From Acinetobacter celticus (GTDB lineage Bacteria > Pseudomonadota > Gammaproteobacteria > Pseudomonadales > Moraxellaceae), in NCBI RefSeq assembly GCF_001707755.1, contig NZ_MBDL01000010.1:147650-211649 (forward strand): 64,000 nt of DNA, in the 5' to 3' direction. Shown in pieces: positions 17,507 to 27,343 of the stretch. Within the stretch, counting starts at the first letter, position 1, and each line of letters starts with the position of its first letter. The notes beneath the pieces were generated by a model, which did not search any database, was not told the origin of the DNA, and was given only the letters and a program-made list of their open reading frames with translations. Position numbers and translations under genes: made by a program.

Positions 17507-20500
17507 TTAAACCGATTTTACTTTTTCATTCATCCAACGATAAATAATAGGTAAAACCACCAAGGTTAATAAGGTCGATGAGAAAATCCCCCCGATCACG
17601 ACTGTCGCTAAAGGTCGTTGTACTTCTGCACCTGTACCCGTTGCTAAAGCCATAGGGATGAAACCTAATGACGCCACACAGGCCGTCATTAATACTGGAC
17701 GTAGGCGCAGAACTGCACCGTGCCATGTTGCGTAATGAATATCATATTGCTGACGCAGTTCTTTAATAAACGTCAGCATCACCAAACCATTAAGTACCGC
17801 CACACCTGACAAGGCAATAAAACCCACACCCGCAGACATCGACAATGGAATATCACGTAACCAAAGCGCGACCAAGCCACCACTTAAAGCAAAAGGTACA
17901 CCACTAAACACCAGTAAAGATTCTTTTAGGTTGTGAAATACTGCCAATAACAAAATGAAAATTGTTAATAAAGCCAGTGGAACAACCAATTGCATTCTGG
18001 CTTTTGCTGACATTAGGTTTTCAAATTGACCACCATATTCAAGCCAGTATCCGCTTGGTAAAGTTTGTCCAGACAATGTACTTTGTAATTCAGTTACAAA
18101 AGAGCCTAAATCACGGTCTTCAACATTTGCTGTAATGACAACACGGCGCTTCCCATTTTCACGACTGACTTGATTGATTCCCAAAATATGATCTACCTTG
18201 GCAACATCTTGTAGTTGAATCAATCCACCATTGGGCAATTGAACGGGAAGTATTGCCAACTGTTCTGGGCTACGTTGTGATTCGTCTAAACGAACTACAA
18301 AATCAAAGCGTTTATCGCCTTGTAAAATGGTTCCTACACTTTGCCCACCCACACTGGTCGCGACCAAGTCCTGAATAGATTTCACCGACAAACCATATTG
18401 CGCAGCTTTAGATTTATCAATTTCGACATTCAATAAAGGCAAACCACCAGTTTGTTCGACATTAACAGCGGTCGCGCCTGCAATAGATTGAACTTTTTGC
18501 GCAATTTTATTGGCTTCATTGTTCAGTACTTCCATGTCATCGCCAAACAATTTAATGCCAACATCACTACGAATACCTGAAATTAATTCATTAAAACGCA
18601 ATTCAATCGGTTGTGAAAACTCACTATTATTGCCCGGAAGTGTTGCTAAAAAAGCAATCATACGTTGACGCAATTCATCAATACTTTGTTTAGGTTCTGG
18701 CCATTCCTTACGAGATTTTAACAAGATTACTGCATCTGAAATATTCGGAGGCATGACATCTGTTGCAACTTCAGCAGTTCCTGTTCGTGCAAAAATAGCT
18801 TTAATTTCTGGAAATTCTTTAATTAAAAGTTTTTCCGTATTTTCTTGCATTCTTAAAGACTGCTCTAAACCTGTACTTGGCGAACGCATCTGCTGAACGG
18901 CAAAATCGCCTTCACTTAATTGTGGCGCAAACTCACTGCCCAATTGTGTCGCCAAAACACCCGTTAAAACCAAAATGCAGGCCACAATCGTTAAAGTAAA
19001 TAAACGAAACTCGTAAGCTTTATCTAATAAAGTTTGATATTGGGTTTTAAGCCAAATCATCCAACGGCTTTCTTTTTCCTTAATTTCACCCGTTACAAAC
19101 AGTGCGACAGCAGCGGGAACAAATGTCACCGACAAAATCATGGCACCGACCAAAGCCAATACCACCGTCATTGCCATAGGATGAAAAAGTTTAGCTTCTA
19201 CACCAGACAATGCAAAAATAGGCAAATACACCACTAAGATAATCAGCTGACCAAAAATTAATGGACGGCGTGCTTGTTTTGCTGCTAAAAAGACTTCTTT
19301 AAAACGTTCAGAACGACTTAGGATTCGACCATGATGTTTTTGGGCTTCTGCTAATCGCCGTATACAGTTTTCAACAATCACCACGGCACCATCAACAATA
19401 ATACCGAAGTCTAAAGCCCCTAAACTCATCAAGTTCGCACTAATTTTCTGCTCTGCCATACCAGCCAAAGTAAACAACATCGACAATGGAATGACACAAG
19501 CCGTAATTAGCGCTGCACGGAAATTTCCTAAAAAGGCAAATAAAATCACAATAACTAATATTGCGCCTTCAATCAGGTTTTTTTGCACCGTTTGAATGGC
19601 TCGATTTACCAAGTCCGTTCGGTCATAGACTGTTTCTAGTACCACACCTTTCGGTAGTGATTGCTGGATCGTTTGCACTTTTTCATCAATGGCTTGGGCA
19701 ACTGTTCGACTGTTTTCGCCCATCATCATCATGGCAATACCTAAAACGGTTTCTTCACCATTGTAGGTTGCGGCACCTGTTCTTAGGTCATGTCCTATAC
19801 TGACCGTAGCGACATCTGCAACCCGAATTGGATAACCATTTTTATTGGCAATACTAATATTTTGAATATCTTCTAACGTATTCAAAGTCCCTGGGACACG
19901 TACAGTAAGTTGCTGACCATTTTTTTCAATATAGCCTGCACCACGGTTTTCATTATTTTCACTTAGCGCTGTTTGCAAATCTGACAGTGGAATTTGTAGT
20001 TGCTGCAAACGGTTTAAGTTTGGGGCAACCACATAGGTTTTATTAAACCCACCAATACTGTTAATTTCTGCCACACCTTGTACACGCTGAAGCTGAGGAC
20101 GCACAATCCAATCTTGAATTTCACGCAAATCCATGGCGCTATAAGGTGTTCCATCAGGTTTTTTGGCATTGGGTTCAGCCTTAATCACCCATTGGTAAAT
20201 CTCACCTAAGCCCGTCGATACGGGTGACATGGTTGGCTGTATGCCATCAGGTATTTCACTCTGTGCTTCTTGCAAACGCTGGTTAATCAGTTGTCTGGCC
20301 CAATAAATATCGGTGCCATCTTTAAAAACTACCGTAATTTGCGACAATCCATACCGCGAAATAGAGCGAGTTTGCTCCAATTGTGGCATTCCCGACATTG
20401 CGGTTTCAATGGGATAGGTAATCCGCTGTTCTATTTCTAAAGCAGTAAAACCATTGGCTTGGGTATTAATTTGAACTTGCGCATTGGTAATATCTGGAAC

Positions 20501-20677
20501 GGCATCAATGGGCAATTTTTGATAGCCATAAATACCCACACCAATCCATGCCACTACAAATAGCATGACCCAAATGGCATTTTTAATTGAAAACTGAATA
20601 ATTCTGTCAAAGATGCCTTCAGGCTTTGGAAGCCCATCATCGTCAGAGATAGGTTGCTCTGGCAAGTTAGTGCTCAT
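17507..20677 (-). CDS. czcA: heavy-metal RND efflux pump, inner-membrane transporter
   Basis: Proton-driven export of divalent cations (Co, Zn, Cd type) across the envelope. The 1056 residues match HME-RND proteins. TM1 is near 32-50, the large periplasmic porter domains follow each half, and TM4 carries the signature DFGIIVDGAVVIVEN (about 416-430) with the acidic residues of the proton relay. The TM11-12 region holds the repeat-related GVAVLNGLVML. The ATG overlaps the end of czcB by 11 bases, indicating coupling. Metal specificity (czc versus cnr, ncc or cus) cannot be fixed from this sequence; the neighbouring czcI-like gene favours the Czc type. Confidence 0.93.
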   Translation of the reverse strand: MSTNLPEQPISDDDGLPKPEGIFDRIIQFSIKNAIWVMLFVVAWIGVGIYGYQKLPIDAVPDITNAQVQINTQANGFTALEIEQRITYPIETAMSGMPQLEQTRSISRYGLSQITVVFKDGTDIYWARQLINQRLQEAQSEIPDGIQPTMSPVSTGLGEIYQWVIKAEPNAKKPDGTPYSAMDLREIQDWIVRPQLQRVQGVAEINSIGGFNKTYVVAPNLNRLQQLQIPLSDLQTALSENNENRGAGYIEKNGQQLTVRVPGTLNTLEDIQNISIANKNGYPIRVADVATVSIGHDLRTGAATYNGEETVLGIAMMMMGENSRTVAQAIDEKVQTIQQSLPKGVVLETVYDRTDLVNRAIQTVQKNLIEGAILVIVILFAFLGNFRAALITACVIPLSMLFTLAGMAEQKISANLMSLGALDFGIIVDGAVVIVENCIRRLAEAQKHHGRILSRSERFKEVFLAAKQARRPLIFGQLIILVVYLPIFALSGVEAKLFHPMAMTVVLALVGAMILSVTFVPAAVALFVTGEIKEKESRWMIWLKTQYQTLLDKAYEFRLFTLTIVACILVLTGVLATQLGSEFAPQLSEGDFAVQQMRSPSTGLEQSLRMQENTEKLLIKEFPEIKAIFARTGTAEVATDVMPPNISDAVILLKSRKEWPEPKQSIDELRQRMIAFLATLPGNNSEFSQPIELRFNELISGIRSDVGIKLFGDDMEVLNNEANKIAQKVQSIAGATAVNVEQTGGLPLLNVEIDKSKAAQYGLSVKSIQDLVATSVGGQSVGTILQGDKRFDFVVRLDESQRSPEQLAILPVQLPNGGLIQLQDVAKVDHILGINQVSRENGKRRVVITANVEDRDLGSFVTELQSTLSGQTLPSGYWLEYGGQFENLMSAKARMQLVVPLALLTIFILLLAVFHNLKESLLVFSGVPFALSGGLVALWLRDIPLSMSAGVGFIALSGVAVLNGLVMLTFIKELRQQYDIHYATWHGAVLRLRPVLMTACVASLGFIPMALATGTGAEVQRPLATVVIGGIFSSTLLTLVVLPIIYRWMNEKVKSV

Positions 20678-21911
20678 GTGAAGCTTCTCCTTTTTCTAAT
20701 TCAGATTTCAGAAGAAAACTACCATTGGCCACATATTGTTGACCTTGAGCCAAACCAGAAGTGACTTCAATCCATTGGCTTTGCGTCGCACTTTGAGCAA
20801 TGCTCACAGGTTGAGCGCTAAATTCAGTTTTTGCACCATGTGCAGAAGCAATAAAGACCACATCTTTACCTTCAATTTGCTGAATTGCCGTTTTTAAAAT
20901 GCGTAAAGCTTGTTTAGACGATTGTTGCTCTAGCATCACATTCACCATTAAATTGGGGCGAAGTTCATGAGCGCTTGATAAGACTTTTGCGCGAATCTGT
21001 AATCGTCCAGTTTGAGCATCCGCTTCGCTATTCATGGTTTGAATAACCGCTTTAAACACATTGCCAGTTTGTAGAGATTTAAACTCAATTTCTTTATTCA
21101 AGGTAATTGCACTCAATTCAGTGCTTGGCACAATAAATTCCAGCCATAACTGATCTAACTGATCAATCACAAATAACTGATCGGCCAACTGTACATTTTC
21201 ACCCAGTACCAAATCTTTTTTACTAATCACACCATTAATGGGTGCTTTTAACACATAACGGCCCTGACTGGTCGATGCTGCACCATAGGCTTGCAAACGA
21301 GATTGCGTCGCTTGTACCTGAATTTGCGCCTGTTTATAGCTATTCAGTGCGCGCTGATAATCTTGCTTGGCAGAAATTCCTTGCGACCAAAGTTGTCGTT
21401 CACGCTCAAAATCTTGCTTGGCCAATTCTAAATTAGCCTGTTCAATTTTAAGATTTGCTTGCTGGTCAACTAAATCAGGTACCAATAACACCGCCAAAGG
21501 TTGGCCTTTTTTTACACCTTGCCCAAGTTCGACATAAACTGCTTCTACATGGCCACTAAAACTAGGTGAAACATGCGCTTGCTGATCGGTATTCACATTT
21601 AATTTAGCCGGATAAGCACTTACACTCATCACAGTGCCCTGTTCAACTTTCGCTAATTGAATGCCTTGCTCAACCAATTGCTTTGCGGTTAATGCAATGC
21701 CTTCTTCATGCTCAGTTTCCGCACCATGCTCTGCTTCACCGTGTTCTTCACCTTCGGCATGATCATGTGCATCTGCCGATCCAGTTTTATTTTTATTTAT
21801 CAACAACAAAGCCATCGCAATCAACAAAGTAATGCAAATTGCTAAAACCATCATGAGGGATTGTGAAACTTTACCGCTTTGCTTGTTCAGTATATTTTTC
21901 ATGTTTAACAT
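20667..21911 (-). CDS. czcB: heavy-metal RND efflux, membrane fusion protein with His/Glu-rich segment
   Basis: Periplasmic adaptor of the CzcCBA pump. The ATG at 21911 (MLNMKNILNK) is chosen because GGGGGA sits 7 bases upstream and it follows the czcC stop by one base; a second ATG is at 21902, and upstream extension would run into czcC. A TM anchor (about 17-40) is followed by a histidine/glutamate-rich stretch (about 47-70, AHDHAEGEEHGEAEH), a likely periplasmic metal-binding site, then barrel-sandwich and coiled-coil segments. About 414 residues. It overlaps czcA by 11 bases. Confidence 0.92.
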   Translation of the reverse strand: MLNMKNILNKQSGKVSQSLMMVLAICITLLIAMALLLINKNKTGSADAHDHAEGEEHGEAEHGAETEHEEGIALTAKQLVEQGIQLAKVEQGTVMSVSAYPAKLNVNTDQQAHVSPSFSGHVEAVYVELGQGVKKGQPLAVLLVPDLVDQQANLKIEQANLELAKQDFERERQLWSQGISAKQDYQRALNSYKQAQIQVQATQSRLQAYGAASTSQGRYVLKAPINGVISKKDLVLGENVQLADQLFVIDQLDQLWLEFIVPSTELSAITLNKEIEFKSLQTGNVFKAVIQTMNSEADAQTGRLQIRAKVLSSAHELRPNLMVNVMLEQQSSKQALRILKTAIQQIEGKDVVFIASAHGAKTEFSAQPVSIAQSATQSQWIEVTSGLAQGQQYVANGSFLLKSELEKGEASHEH

Positions 21912-21912
21912 T

Positions 21913-23271
21913 TTAATTTCCCCCACCAATGACTGGCATCGCTTGAATGTCTTGCCATAAATTTTGATTAATGACTGCAAGTGCATCTTTAGACATCACT
22001 TCACTAGGTGCTATACCTAAACTCATACTTTCTGCTTCTAGAGCTTTTTGCCAAGCATCTTTCAACAATTGAATTTTTCGCAATCGCACATCCTGTAGTT
22101 GCAAGGTGGCCTGTTGCACATCGGTTAGCGCAAATTTACCTGCTGTAAAACCCTGTAATGTTTTACTTTGAACTTGAACAGCCAATGGAATTTGAGTCTG
22201 ATCAACTTCTTTAAATTGCACATTCAAGCCTTGTAATTCCGTTAATAACGTCCCAATTTGCAAGGCGTTTTGCTTTAGATAGAAATCCTGCTGACGAGCT
22301 AACAATTCCTGTTTAGCCTTGGCAATTTGCAACCCATATTGCTGACGGTCAAAAATATGTAATGGCACACTCACACCAACCACAAATTGATTTTCCGATT
22401 CAGTATTGGCAGTACGTACTTGGTTCACACCTGCATTCACAGTGGGATTCGGCCTTGCTTTGGCTTTAAGTACATTCACCGTCATTTCAGATTCTTTCAC
22501 CTGAATAATGCGATATTTTTCCATATAATTATTGGCCAGATAATTCTGCACTTGTTGATGTACAGCAGATGGCCATAATTTTTGCGCAGTTAAATTGACC
22601 GATATCGTTTTGTCGGCAACACCCCATAAATTAGACAGTTGATGTGCAACAACTTGCCACTGTAAATCTGCCTGACGATACAAACGCATGTTTTCTGCAT
22701 GGCTTAAACGCGCCCGATTTACATCTACTTCTGCCAAGCTACCAGCACTGAAACGTTTCTGAATAGCATTTAAATTGTCTTCACTCACGCGCAATTGTTC
22801 TTTAATAATGCTTTTTTCTAATTCAGCGATGGCCAACTGCGACCACAAATATTTCACAACCAACTGCAATTTGGCCTGATAAATTTTTTGATTTAACTCA
22901 GTTTTGTCCTGTGCAATATTCGCTAATTTTTGATTGGCCTTTCGCTCACCAAAAATATCCAAAGGTTGAGAAATACCAATTGCCAGCTCCTTGTCATCTT
23001 TTGAATTAAACCCTGTCTGTTCGACAGATAATTCAGGGTTTTTAAACAATTTGCTTTGCTGAATATTGCTTTGATTAATTCTGTTTTGCGTTTCCCAAAA
23101 CTGTTGAGAAGCTTGATATTGACTGACCTGCTCGACGGCCTGTTCTAACGTTAAAGTTTGGCTATTCGCCGTAAAACTGGCAAAAGTTGCAGACAATAAC
23201 AAGCCTGAACCAATGATAGCTCGTGAACGCTTCAGCACACTCAAGCGCTGATAAATCTGATTTTTTGACAT
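21913..23271 (-). CDS. czcC: heavy-metal RND efflux, outer-membrane channel
   Basis: A TolC-like outer-membrane factor completing the pump. About 452 residues: a signal peptide (basic N-terminus MSKNQIYQRLSVLKRSR, hydrophobic core, cleavage near ANS-Q) and two outer-membrane efflux repeats with long helices (LFKNPELSVEQTGF near 70; RARPNPTVNAGVN near 285). The ATG at 23271 is preferred over one at 23286 because GGGG lies 8 bases before it, while the upstream ATG has no ribosome site. There is one base between its stop and the czcB start. Confidence 0.9.
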   Translation of the reverse strand: MSKNQIYQRLSVLKRSRAIIGSGLLLSATFASFTANSQTLTLEQAVEQVSQYQASQQFWETQNRINQSNIQQSKLFKNPELSVEQTGFNSKDDKELAIGISQPLDIFGERKANQKLANIAQDKTELNQKIYQAKLQLVVKYLWSQLAIAELEKSIIKEQLRVSEDNLNAIQKRFSAGSLAEVDVNRARLSHAENMRLYRQADLQWQVVAHQLSNLWGVADKTISVNLTAQKLWPSAVHQQVQNYLANNYMEKYRIIQVKESEMTVNVLKAKARPNPTVNAGVNQVRTANTESENQFVVGVSVPLHIFDRQQYGLQIAKAKQELLARQQDFYLKQNALQIGTLLTELQGLNVQFKEVDQTQIPLAVQVQSKTLQGFTAGKFALTDVQQATLQLQDVRLRKIQLLKDAWQKALEAESMSLGIAPSEVMSKDALAVINQNLWQDIQAMPVIGGGN

Positions 23272-23320
23272 AAAAATGCCCCACACATAATGAAATTAAG
23301 AGTGGTGGGCTTTTATTCGA

Positions 23321-23731
23321 CTACCCCACCAGCAGTGGGGATAACATTGGAGGTGGACTATTTAAGACCAAGTCAGGCGATTGATAAAGATTTGACCAAT
23401 CTATTTTAAACTGCCGAATGACATCAGTTGTTATTGGATAAAAGTAAGCTTCATGTGCTTCATTTAAAATGAGTTGGGTAAACGAAGGTAGATGATCATG
23501 ATGATCGTCTACTGCAAAGCTGAATGGATCTGAAATGGGAAGATGTGCATCATCAATACATGTTTTTGATTGTTGATGGTGGCCAAAATGATTGGCACTA
23601 CTACTATAGCCATTGCTCAAACTTATCGTCACATTTTCATGCACGCAAAACGCAGCCGCAATATTCCATAAACTTTGAAATACCAACAAACTGAATAAGA
23701 CGGAGATGAAAATGACTTTTTGATTCGCCAA
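23321..23731 (-). CDS. czcI: CzcI-like periplasmic protein, first gene of the czc operon
   Basis: A 136-residue protein with an N-terminal hydrophobic signal (about 5-27) followed by the motif AAAFCVHE, which matches the AAxxCxHE start of mature CzcI proteins. His- and Asp-rich stretches (NHFGHHQQSK near 46, DDHHDHLP near 74) suggest metal binding. The start is TTG at 23731, since a stop lies three codons upstream and no ATG is available; the ribosome site is weak. It sits 49 bases before czcC, the usual place. CzcI is described as a small regulator of czc expression; its mechanism is poorly known. Confidence 0.72.
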   Translation of the reverse strand: MANQKVIFISVLFSLLVFQSLWNIAAAFCVHENVTISLSNGYSSSANHFGHHQQSKTCIDDAHLPISDPFSFAVDDHHDHLPSFTQLILNEAHEAYFYPITTDVIRQFKIDWSNLYQSPDLVLNSPPPMLSPLLVG

Positions 23732-24088
23732 AGCGTTCTACAATAAATAAGAGCAGAGCCATGATACAAAGTTATGCCGTGTTATAAAATAACAAAGTGA
23801 TTAAATTGATGATTTATTCATAAATATAAAACGTTCATTCAAAAAATGGCCTGAATAAACCCAACTAGCAGTAAAGCGATAACAAGTACTTGGCCTGTAA
23901 ATTCTATAAATTTAGAAGAAATTTCACTTAATATTAATATTTTTCACAAAACTGTATGAAAAATCCATATTAAAGTCTATTTTAATGTCCAATATGATCG
24001 GTAAATATCAACGTACAAATCATGGGACTTGTCGTTCTCATTCAGATCAATATGTACACAATAGCTCACTCAAACCATTTGAGACTTT
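23732..24088. other. divergent intergenic region, czcI / DUF2147 gene
   Basis: About 360 bases that should hold the promoters of both the czc operon (minus) and the DUF2147 gene (plus). It is AT-rich with several TATAAT-like hexamers (for example ATAAAAT near 23785), none decisive. A minus-strand open stretch at 23839-23946 encodes a hydrophobic peptide but has no standard start codon, so it is not called. Confidence 0.4.
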
Positions 24089-24532
24089 ATGATGATAAAA
24101 ACAACACTTAGTATAATTGGACTTTCATTGATCTCTTCGCTAGCAATAGCTGCAGATCCGTTGCATGGCACAAAATGGAAAACAATAGATGATCAGACCA
24201 AAAAGCCTCTGTCTATTGTGCAATTTACAGAAACATCTAACGGTATACTTTCTGCAAAAATCATTAATGTATTAGAAGGTTCAGAAGGCGATAAATGCAC
24301 CAAGTGCGAAGGCAAATTTCACAATAAACCTTTAGAAGGTGTACAAATTGTGTCTGGCCTAAAAAGTATCAATAAGAATTCTTATGATGGCGGTAAAATC
24401 ACCGACCCTAAAAATGGAAAAACCTATAGCTTTAGCGCTAAATTAGCACAAGATGGTAAAACACTGAGTGGTCGTGGCTATATTGGTATATCGGCACTGG
24501 GTCGAAGTCAAACATGGGTTCGTGCACACTAA
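24089..24532 (+). CDS. DUF2147 exported protein
   Basis: A 147-residue protein with a signal peptide (MMIKTTLSIIGLSLISSLAIAAD, cleavage near residue 22) and one DUF2147 domain: GTKWKTIDD (about 26-34), the paired cysteines KCTKCEG (about 69-75), the block GGKITDPKNGKTYSF (about 104-118) and the closing RGYIGISALGRSQTW (about 129-143). DUF2147 proteins are periplasmic, beta-rich and of unknown function. It is a single gene. GAG lies about 7 bases before the ATG; a second ATG at 24092 is equally possible. Confidence 0.88.
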   Translation: MMIKTTLSIIGLSLISSLAIAADPLHGTKWKTIDDQTKKPLSIVQFTETSNGILSAKIINVLEGSEGDKCTKCEGKFHNKPLEGVQIVSGLKSINKNSYDGGKITDPKNGKTYSFSAKLAQDGKTLSGRGYIGISALGRSQTWVRAH

Positions 24533-24713
24533 TCCATGTTTTTTATATCTACCTTGTCGTAAAATCAAATGTTGATGACGCATCATTTTCATTTAATTGC
24601 GACATCAAATCCTGAGGCAAATTTAGATAATATGAAAATGCCTAATACGAAAGCTTTATCTTTGATTTAACTACCAAAGATTCTGAATAAAATTTTACTA
24701 TTCCTCAAAATAT

Positions 24714-24744
24714 AAAAATGCCGTCCATTAAAGACGGCATTTTT
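24714..24744. terminator. bidirectional terminator
   Basis: A perfect 12-bp stem (AAAAATGCCGTC/GACGGCATTTTT) with 7-base loop CATTAAA. It ends the minus-strand OB-fold gene at 24791 and can also stop transcripts from the DUF2147 gene. Confidence 0.9.
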
Positions 24745-24790
24745 GATGGTATAACCCACGTTTGAGTAAAAATTTTATACCAATTCTACT

Positions 24791-25159
24791 TTACAAAATA
24801 TCAACTTTAACTGCGTCAATATCCGTCGCTTTAACACGATGTGTATCTACTTCGCCATATACACGGACTTTAGTGCCCGGTTTAAGCTGAGCTGGCGTTG
24901 CAAGATCACGGTCAATATCCACAATAATCGTGCCACTTTTATCTTTTAATTCATAATGTTCGTGTTTTACTTCGCGGACAATCGTGCCCGTCACAGAGAC
25001 CGCCGTCTCATCTGCCAATTTACTTGCATGGGCAATGGTGACTACATTTTTACCCGCAGCTGCAATAATATGTTGATCTTCTGCATCAGAGGCAAATGTC
25101 GAAGCTGAAAACACGGTCATCAAACTACCTACGATTAATGCTGCTTTTAATTTCATCAT
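24791..25159 (-). CDS. periplasmic OB-fold protein, YgiW/YdeI (BOF) family
   Basis: A 122-residue protein with a Sec signal (cleavage near FAS-D, residue 24) and an OB-fold domain: VTGTIVREVKHEHYELKDKSG (about 56-76), then IIVDIDRDL and VRVYGEVDTH. The BOF family includes YgiW and YdeI, linked to stress tolerance. AAAGGA lies about 5 bases before ATG-ATG. It is monocistronic with a perfect terminator 47 bases after its stop. The specific ligand is unknown. Confidence 0.85.
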   Translation of the reverse strand: MMKLKAALIVGSLMTVFSASTFASDAEDQHIIAAAGKNVVTIAHASKLADETAVSVTGTIVREVKHEHYELKDKSGTIIVDIDRDLATPAQLKPGTKVRVYGEVDTHRVKATDIDAVKVDIL

Positions 25160-25330
25160 ATTTTCCTTTATTGTTAGAAGTCTAAAAATTTTAACCTATT
25201 GATATATAGCCGTCATTTAATTATTTTTCAAGCAATACATGTATTTATATTGTGAATATTTCTGATGATTTTCATTACATTTCTACAACATGCGTTATTC
25301 TTTAACATGTTCTATTCAGGTAACTGATTT

Positions 25331-26764
25331 ATGCAATTAATCTGGTTTCGTCAAGACTTACGCATAGCTGACCATACTGCACTTTGGCATGCTACGCAGG
25401 CAGGCCCAACGATTGCTGTCGTGTTTATTTCACCTGAACAATCAATTTTACACCACGATGCTCCTGTCAAAAATATATTCTATTTACGCCAACTAGAAAG
25501 CTTAAAAACCCAATTAGAGACACTAAATATTCCATTAATTATTCAGGAAGTTGCCCTTTGGAAAGATATTCCACATGCGCTCAACCAACTTTGTCTTGCC
25601 TTAAAAATACAATGTATTCATGCCAATGTTGAAATCGGTGTCAATGAGCTACAAAGAGACTTTCAAGTCCAAAAAATATCAGAAAAAAATCATATTCCAC
25701 TTGAACTTTATCATGACCGAACGCTTTTTCCTGTTGGCTCTATTCTCAATAAATCTAATCTGCCTTATCAAGTTTTTGGTGCTTTTAAAAAGCAATGCTA
25801 TGAGCACCTGAGCATCAGCCTTCCTCAATGCTATCCTGCAATACAAACGCAGCAGATACTAAATATAGACCTGAGTTCGTATCAAACAGTTATTCATTTT
25901 GAACAACATTATCCAGATGATGCAATGACATCATTACAACAGTTGTGGCCCGTTTCTGAACAATATGCATTCAATTTATTGGATCGCTTCATACACAATG
26001 ATTTAGCCCACTACAATACACAACGGGACTTTCCAAATCTAAATGCCACCAGTCAATTATCACCCTATTTAAATATAGGCGTTATTTCAATTCGGCAATG
26101 TCTACACGCTATATTTAGCACCCAGCAAGGTCATTTCCATATAGATAATAGTGGTCAGCAAACATGGTTAGATGAATTATTATGGCGCGAATTTTATCAA
26201 CATATCTTGTTTCATTTTCCTGAAATTTCAAAAGATCAACCTTTTAAAAGCAATACAAATCAACTGCAATGGCGCCAATCTGAAGAAGATTTAATGGCTT
26301 GGCAACAAGGCCAAACAGGTATTCCAATTGTCGATGCTGGTATGCGTCAACTGCTACACACAGGTTGGATGCATAACCGTGTTCGTATGATCGTTGCGAT
26401 GTTCTTAAGTAAAAATTTATTGATAGATTGGCGCTTAGGCGAAGCATGGTTTATGCAACATTTAATTGATGGCGACTTAGCAGCCAACAATGGGGGCTGG
26501 CAATGGTGTGCATCGACAGGCACAGATGCCGTCCCTTATTTCCGAATTTTTAATCCTGTTAGTCAGTCACAAAAATTTGATGCAAATGGTGACTATATTC
26601 GTAAGTGGGTTCCTGAATTGGCACACTTAGACGTTAAGCGCATTCATGATCCATTTATCAATCATCCAAATGATTCATCACTACACTATCCAAAACCCAT
26701 TGTAGATTTAAAGCATTCACGTATTCGTGCGATACAAGCATTTAAATCAATATCATCCATCTAA
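25331..26764 (+). CDS. phrB: deoxyribodipyrimidine photolyase
   Basis: Light-driven repair of cyclobutane pyrimidine dimers using FAD and an antenna chromophore. The 477 residues match class I photolyases. The N-terminal photolyase-related domain starts LIWFRQDLRIADHTAL. The FAD-binding C-terminal half holds WREFYQHILFHFPE (about 286), the GMRQLLHTGWMHNRVRMIVAMF region (about 337-358) and the closing DLAANNGGWQWCASTGTDA (about 383-401) with the conserved Trp of the electron-transfer chain. It is a single gene with AGG about 10 bases before the ATG. Confidence 0.94.
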   Translation: MQLIWFRQDLRIADHTALWHATQAGPTIAVVFISPEQSILHHDAPVKNIFYLRQLESLKTQLETLNIPLIIQEVALWKDIPHALNQLCLALKIQCIHANVEIGVNELQRDFQVQKISEKNHIPLELYHDRTLFPVGSILNKSNLPYQVFGAFKKQCYEHLSISLPQCYPAIQTQQILNIDLSSYQTVIHFEQHYPDDAMTSLQQLWPVSEQYAFNLLDRFIHNDLAHYNTQRDFPNLNATSQLSPYLNIGVISIRQCLHAIFSTQQGHFHIDNSGQQTWLDELLWREFYQHILFHFPEISKDQPFKSNTNQLQWRQSEEDLMAWQQGQTGIPIVDAGMRQLLHTGWMHNRVRMIVAMFLSKNLLIDWRLGEAWFMQHLIDGDLAANNGGWQWCASTGTDAVPYFRIFNPVSQSQKFDANGDYIRKWVPELAHLDVKRIHDPFINHPNDSSLHYPKPIVDLKHSRIRAIQAFKSISSI

Positions 26765-26808
26765 AAATACAGGGCGTTGTATGTATTCCAGATTAAGAAG
26801 AATTTTGA

Positions 26809-27033
26809 TTAATTCACGGCAAAATAACGTTTTTCTGTCACAATTTTCACTTTGATTCCCTTGTAATAACGAATCATCGGATCTTTGTCATCTTTACTAA
26901 TTTTTTCAGCAAATTTATCTTCACCCATTAAGTTTGCATAAGTTTTGTAGCCAATAATGAGCACTTTAGGTTCTGCGCCTTGTTTTTTAAATTCATCAAT
27001 TTGCTTATTTATATCTTTAATACTAATTTCCAT
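26809..27033 (-). CDS. small lysine-rich hypothetical protein
   Basis: A 74-residue cytoplasmic protein with high Lys/Asp content and an alpha-beta pattern: an N-terminal helix (SIKDINKQIDEFKKQG), a strand (PKVLIIGYKTYANLM) and a C-terminal strand pair (GIKVKIVTEKRYFAV). There is no signal or membrane segment. I recognise no family; the middle region faintly resembles phage capsid-associated small proteins but this is not firm. It is on the strand opposite phrB, converging with it over a 44-base gap. Confidence 0.6.
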   Translation of the reverse strand: MEISIKDINKQIDEFKKQGAEPKVLIIGYKTYANLMGEDKFAEKISKDDKDPMIRYYKGIKVKIVTEKRYFAVN

Positions 27034-27100
27034 GGCTCAATAATCGGTAACTAAACTTAATGTTTTTATATCAACTGATTGTTACACTTTAATTTCAATA

Positions 27101-27132
27101 TAAAAAAAGCACTGATATCAGTGCTTTTTTTA
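27101..27132. terminator. perfect 32-bp palindromic terminator
   Basis: The sequence is a complete palindrome centred on GATATC with a 7-base A-run on one side and a matching T-run on the other. It lies 26 bases past the stop of the two-helix membrane protein at 27158. Confidence 0.85.
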
Positions 27133-27157
27133 TGCATATAATGAAATATAAGCGTTA

Positions 27158-27343
27158 TTAGTCAACTTTACTCAGCGCTACAGATGTCAAAATTGGGACA
27201 CCAAAACATGGAAGCAATAACAAAATCCAATATTCAACTACAGGCTTATCAAATGTAAAATAAATAAACGACGCACCAATAGCCAAAACAATTAGTACAT
27301 ATCCTAAAAAAGTGCCAAAAAATTTTGCTGGCATATCATTCAC
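27158..27343 (-). CDS. small two-helix membrane protein
   Basis: A 61-residue hypothetical inner-membrane protein with two hydrophobic helices (about 9-29 and 38-57) joined by a short polar loop (FDKPVVEY) and a tail SKVD. The ribosome site is weak (GGTG 2 bases before the ATG). A perfect palindromic terminator follows, which supports a real transcription unit. No family recognised. Confidence 0.6.
   Translation of the reverse strand: MNDMPAKFFGTFLGYVLIVLAIGASFIYFTFDKPVVEYWILLLLPCFGVPILTSVALSKVD

Noticed and set aside
20667..21986. Longer N-terminus for CzcB starting at 21986
   Set aside because: It would overlap czcC by about 70 bases and has no ribosome site, while ATG 21911 has a strong one and gives a normal anchor.
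23839..23946. Minus-strand open frame coding a hydrophobic peptide (GQVLVIALLLVGFIQAIF)
   Set aside because: Looks like a membrane helix, but there is no ATG, GTG or TTG in frame, so it cannot be called as a gene.
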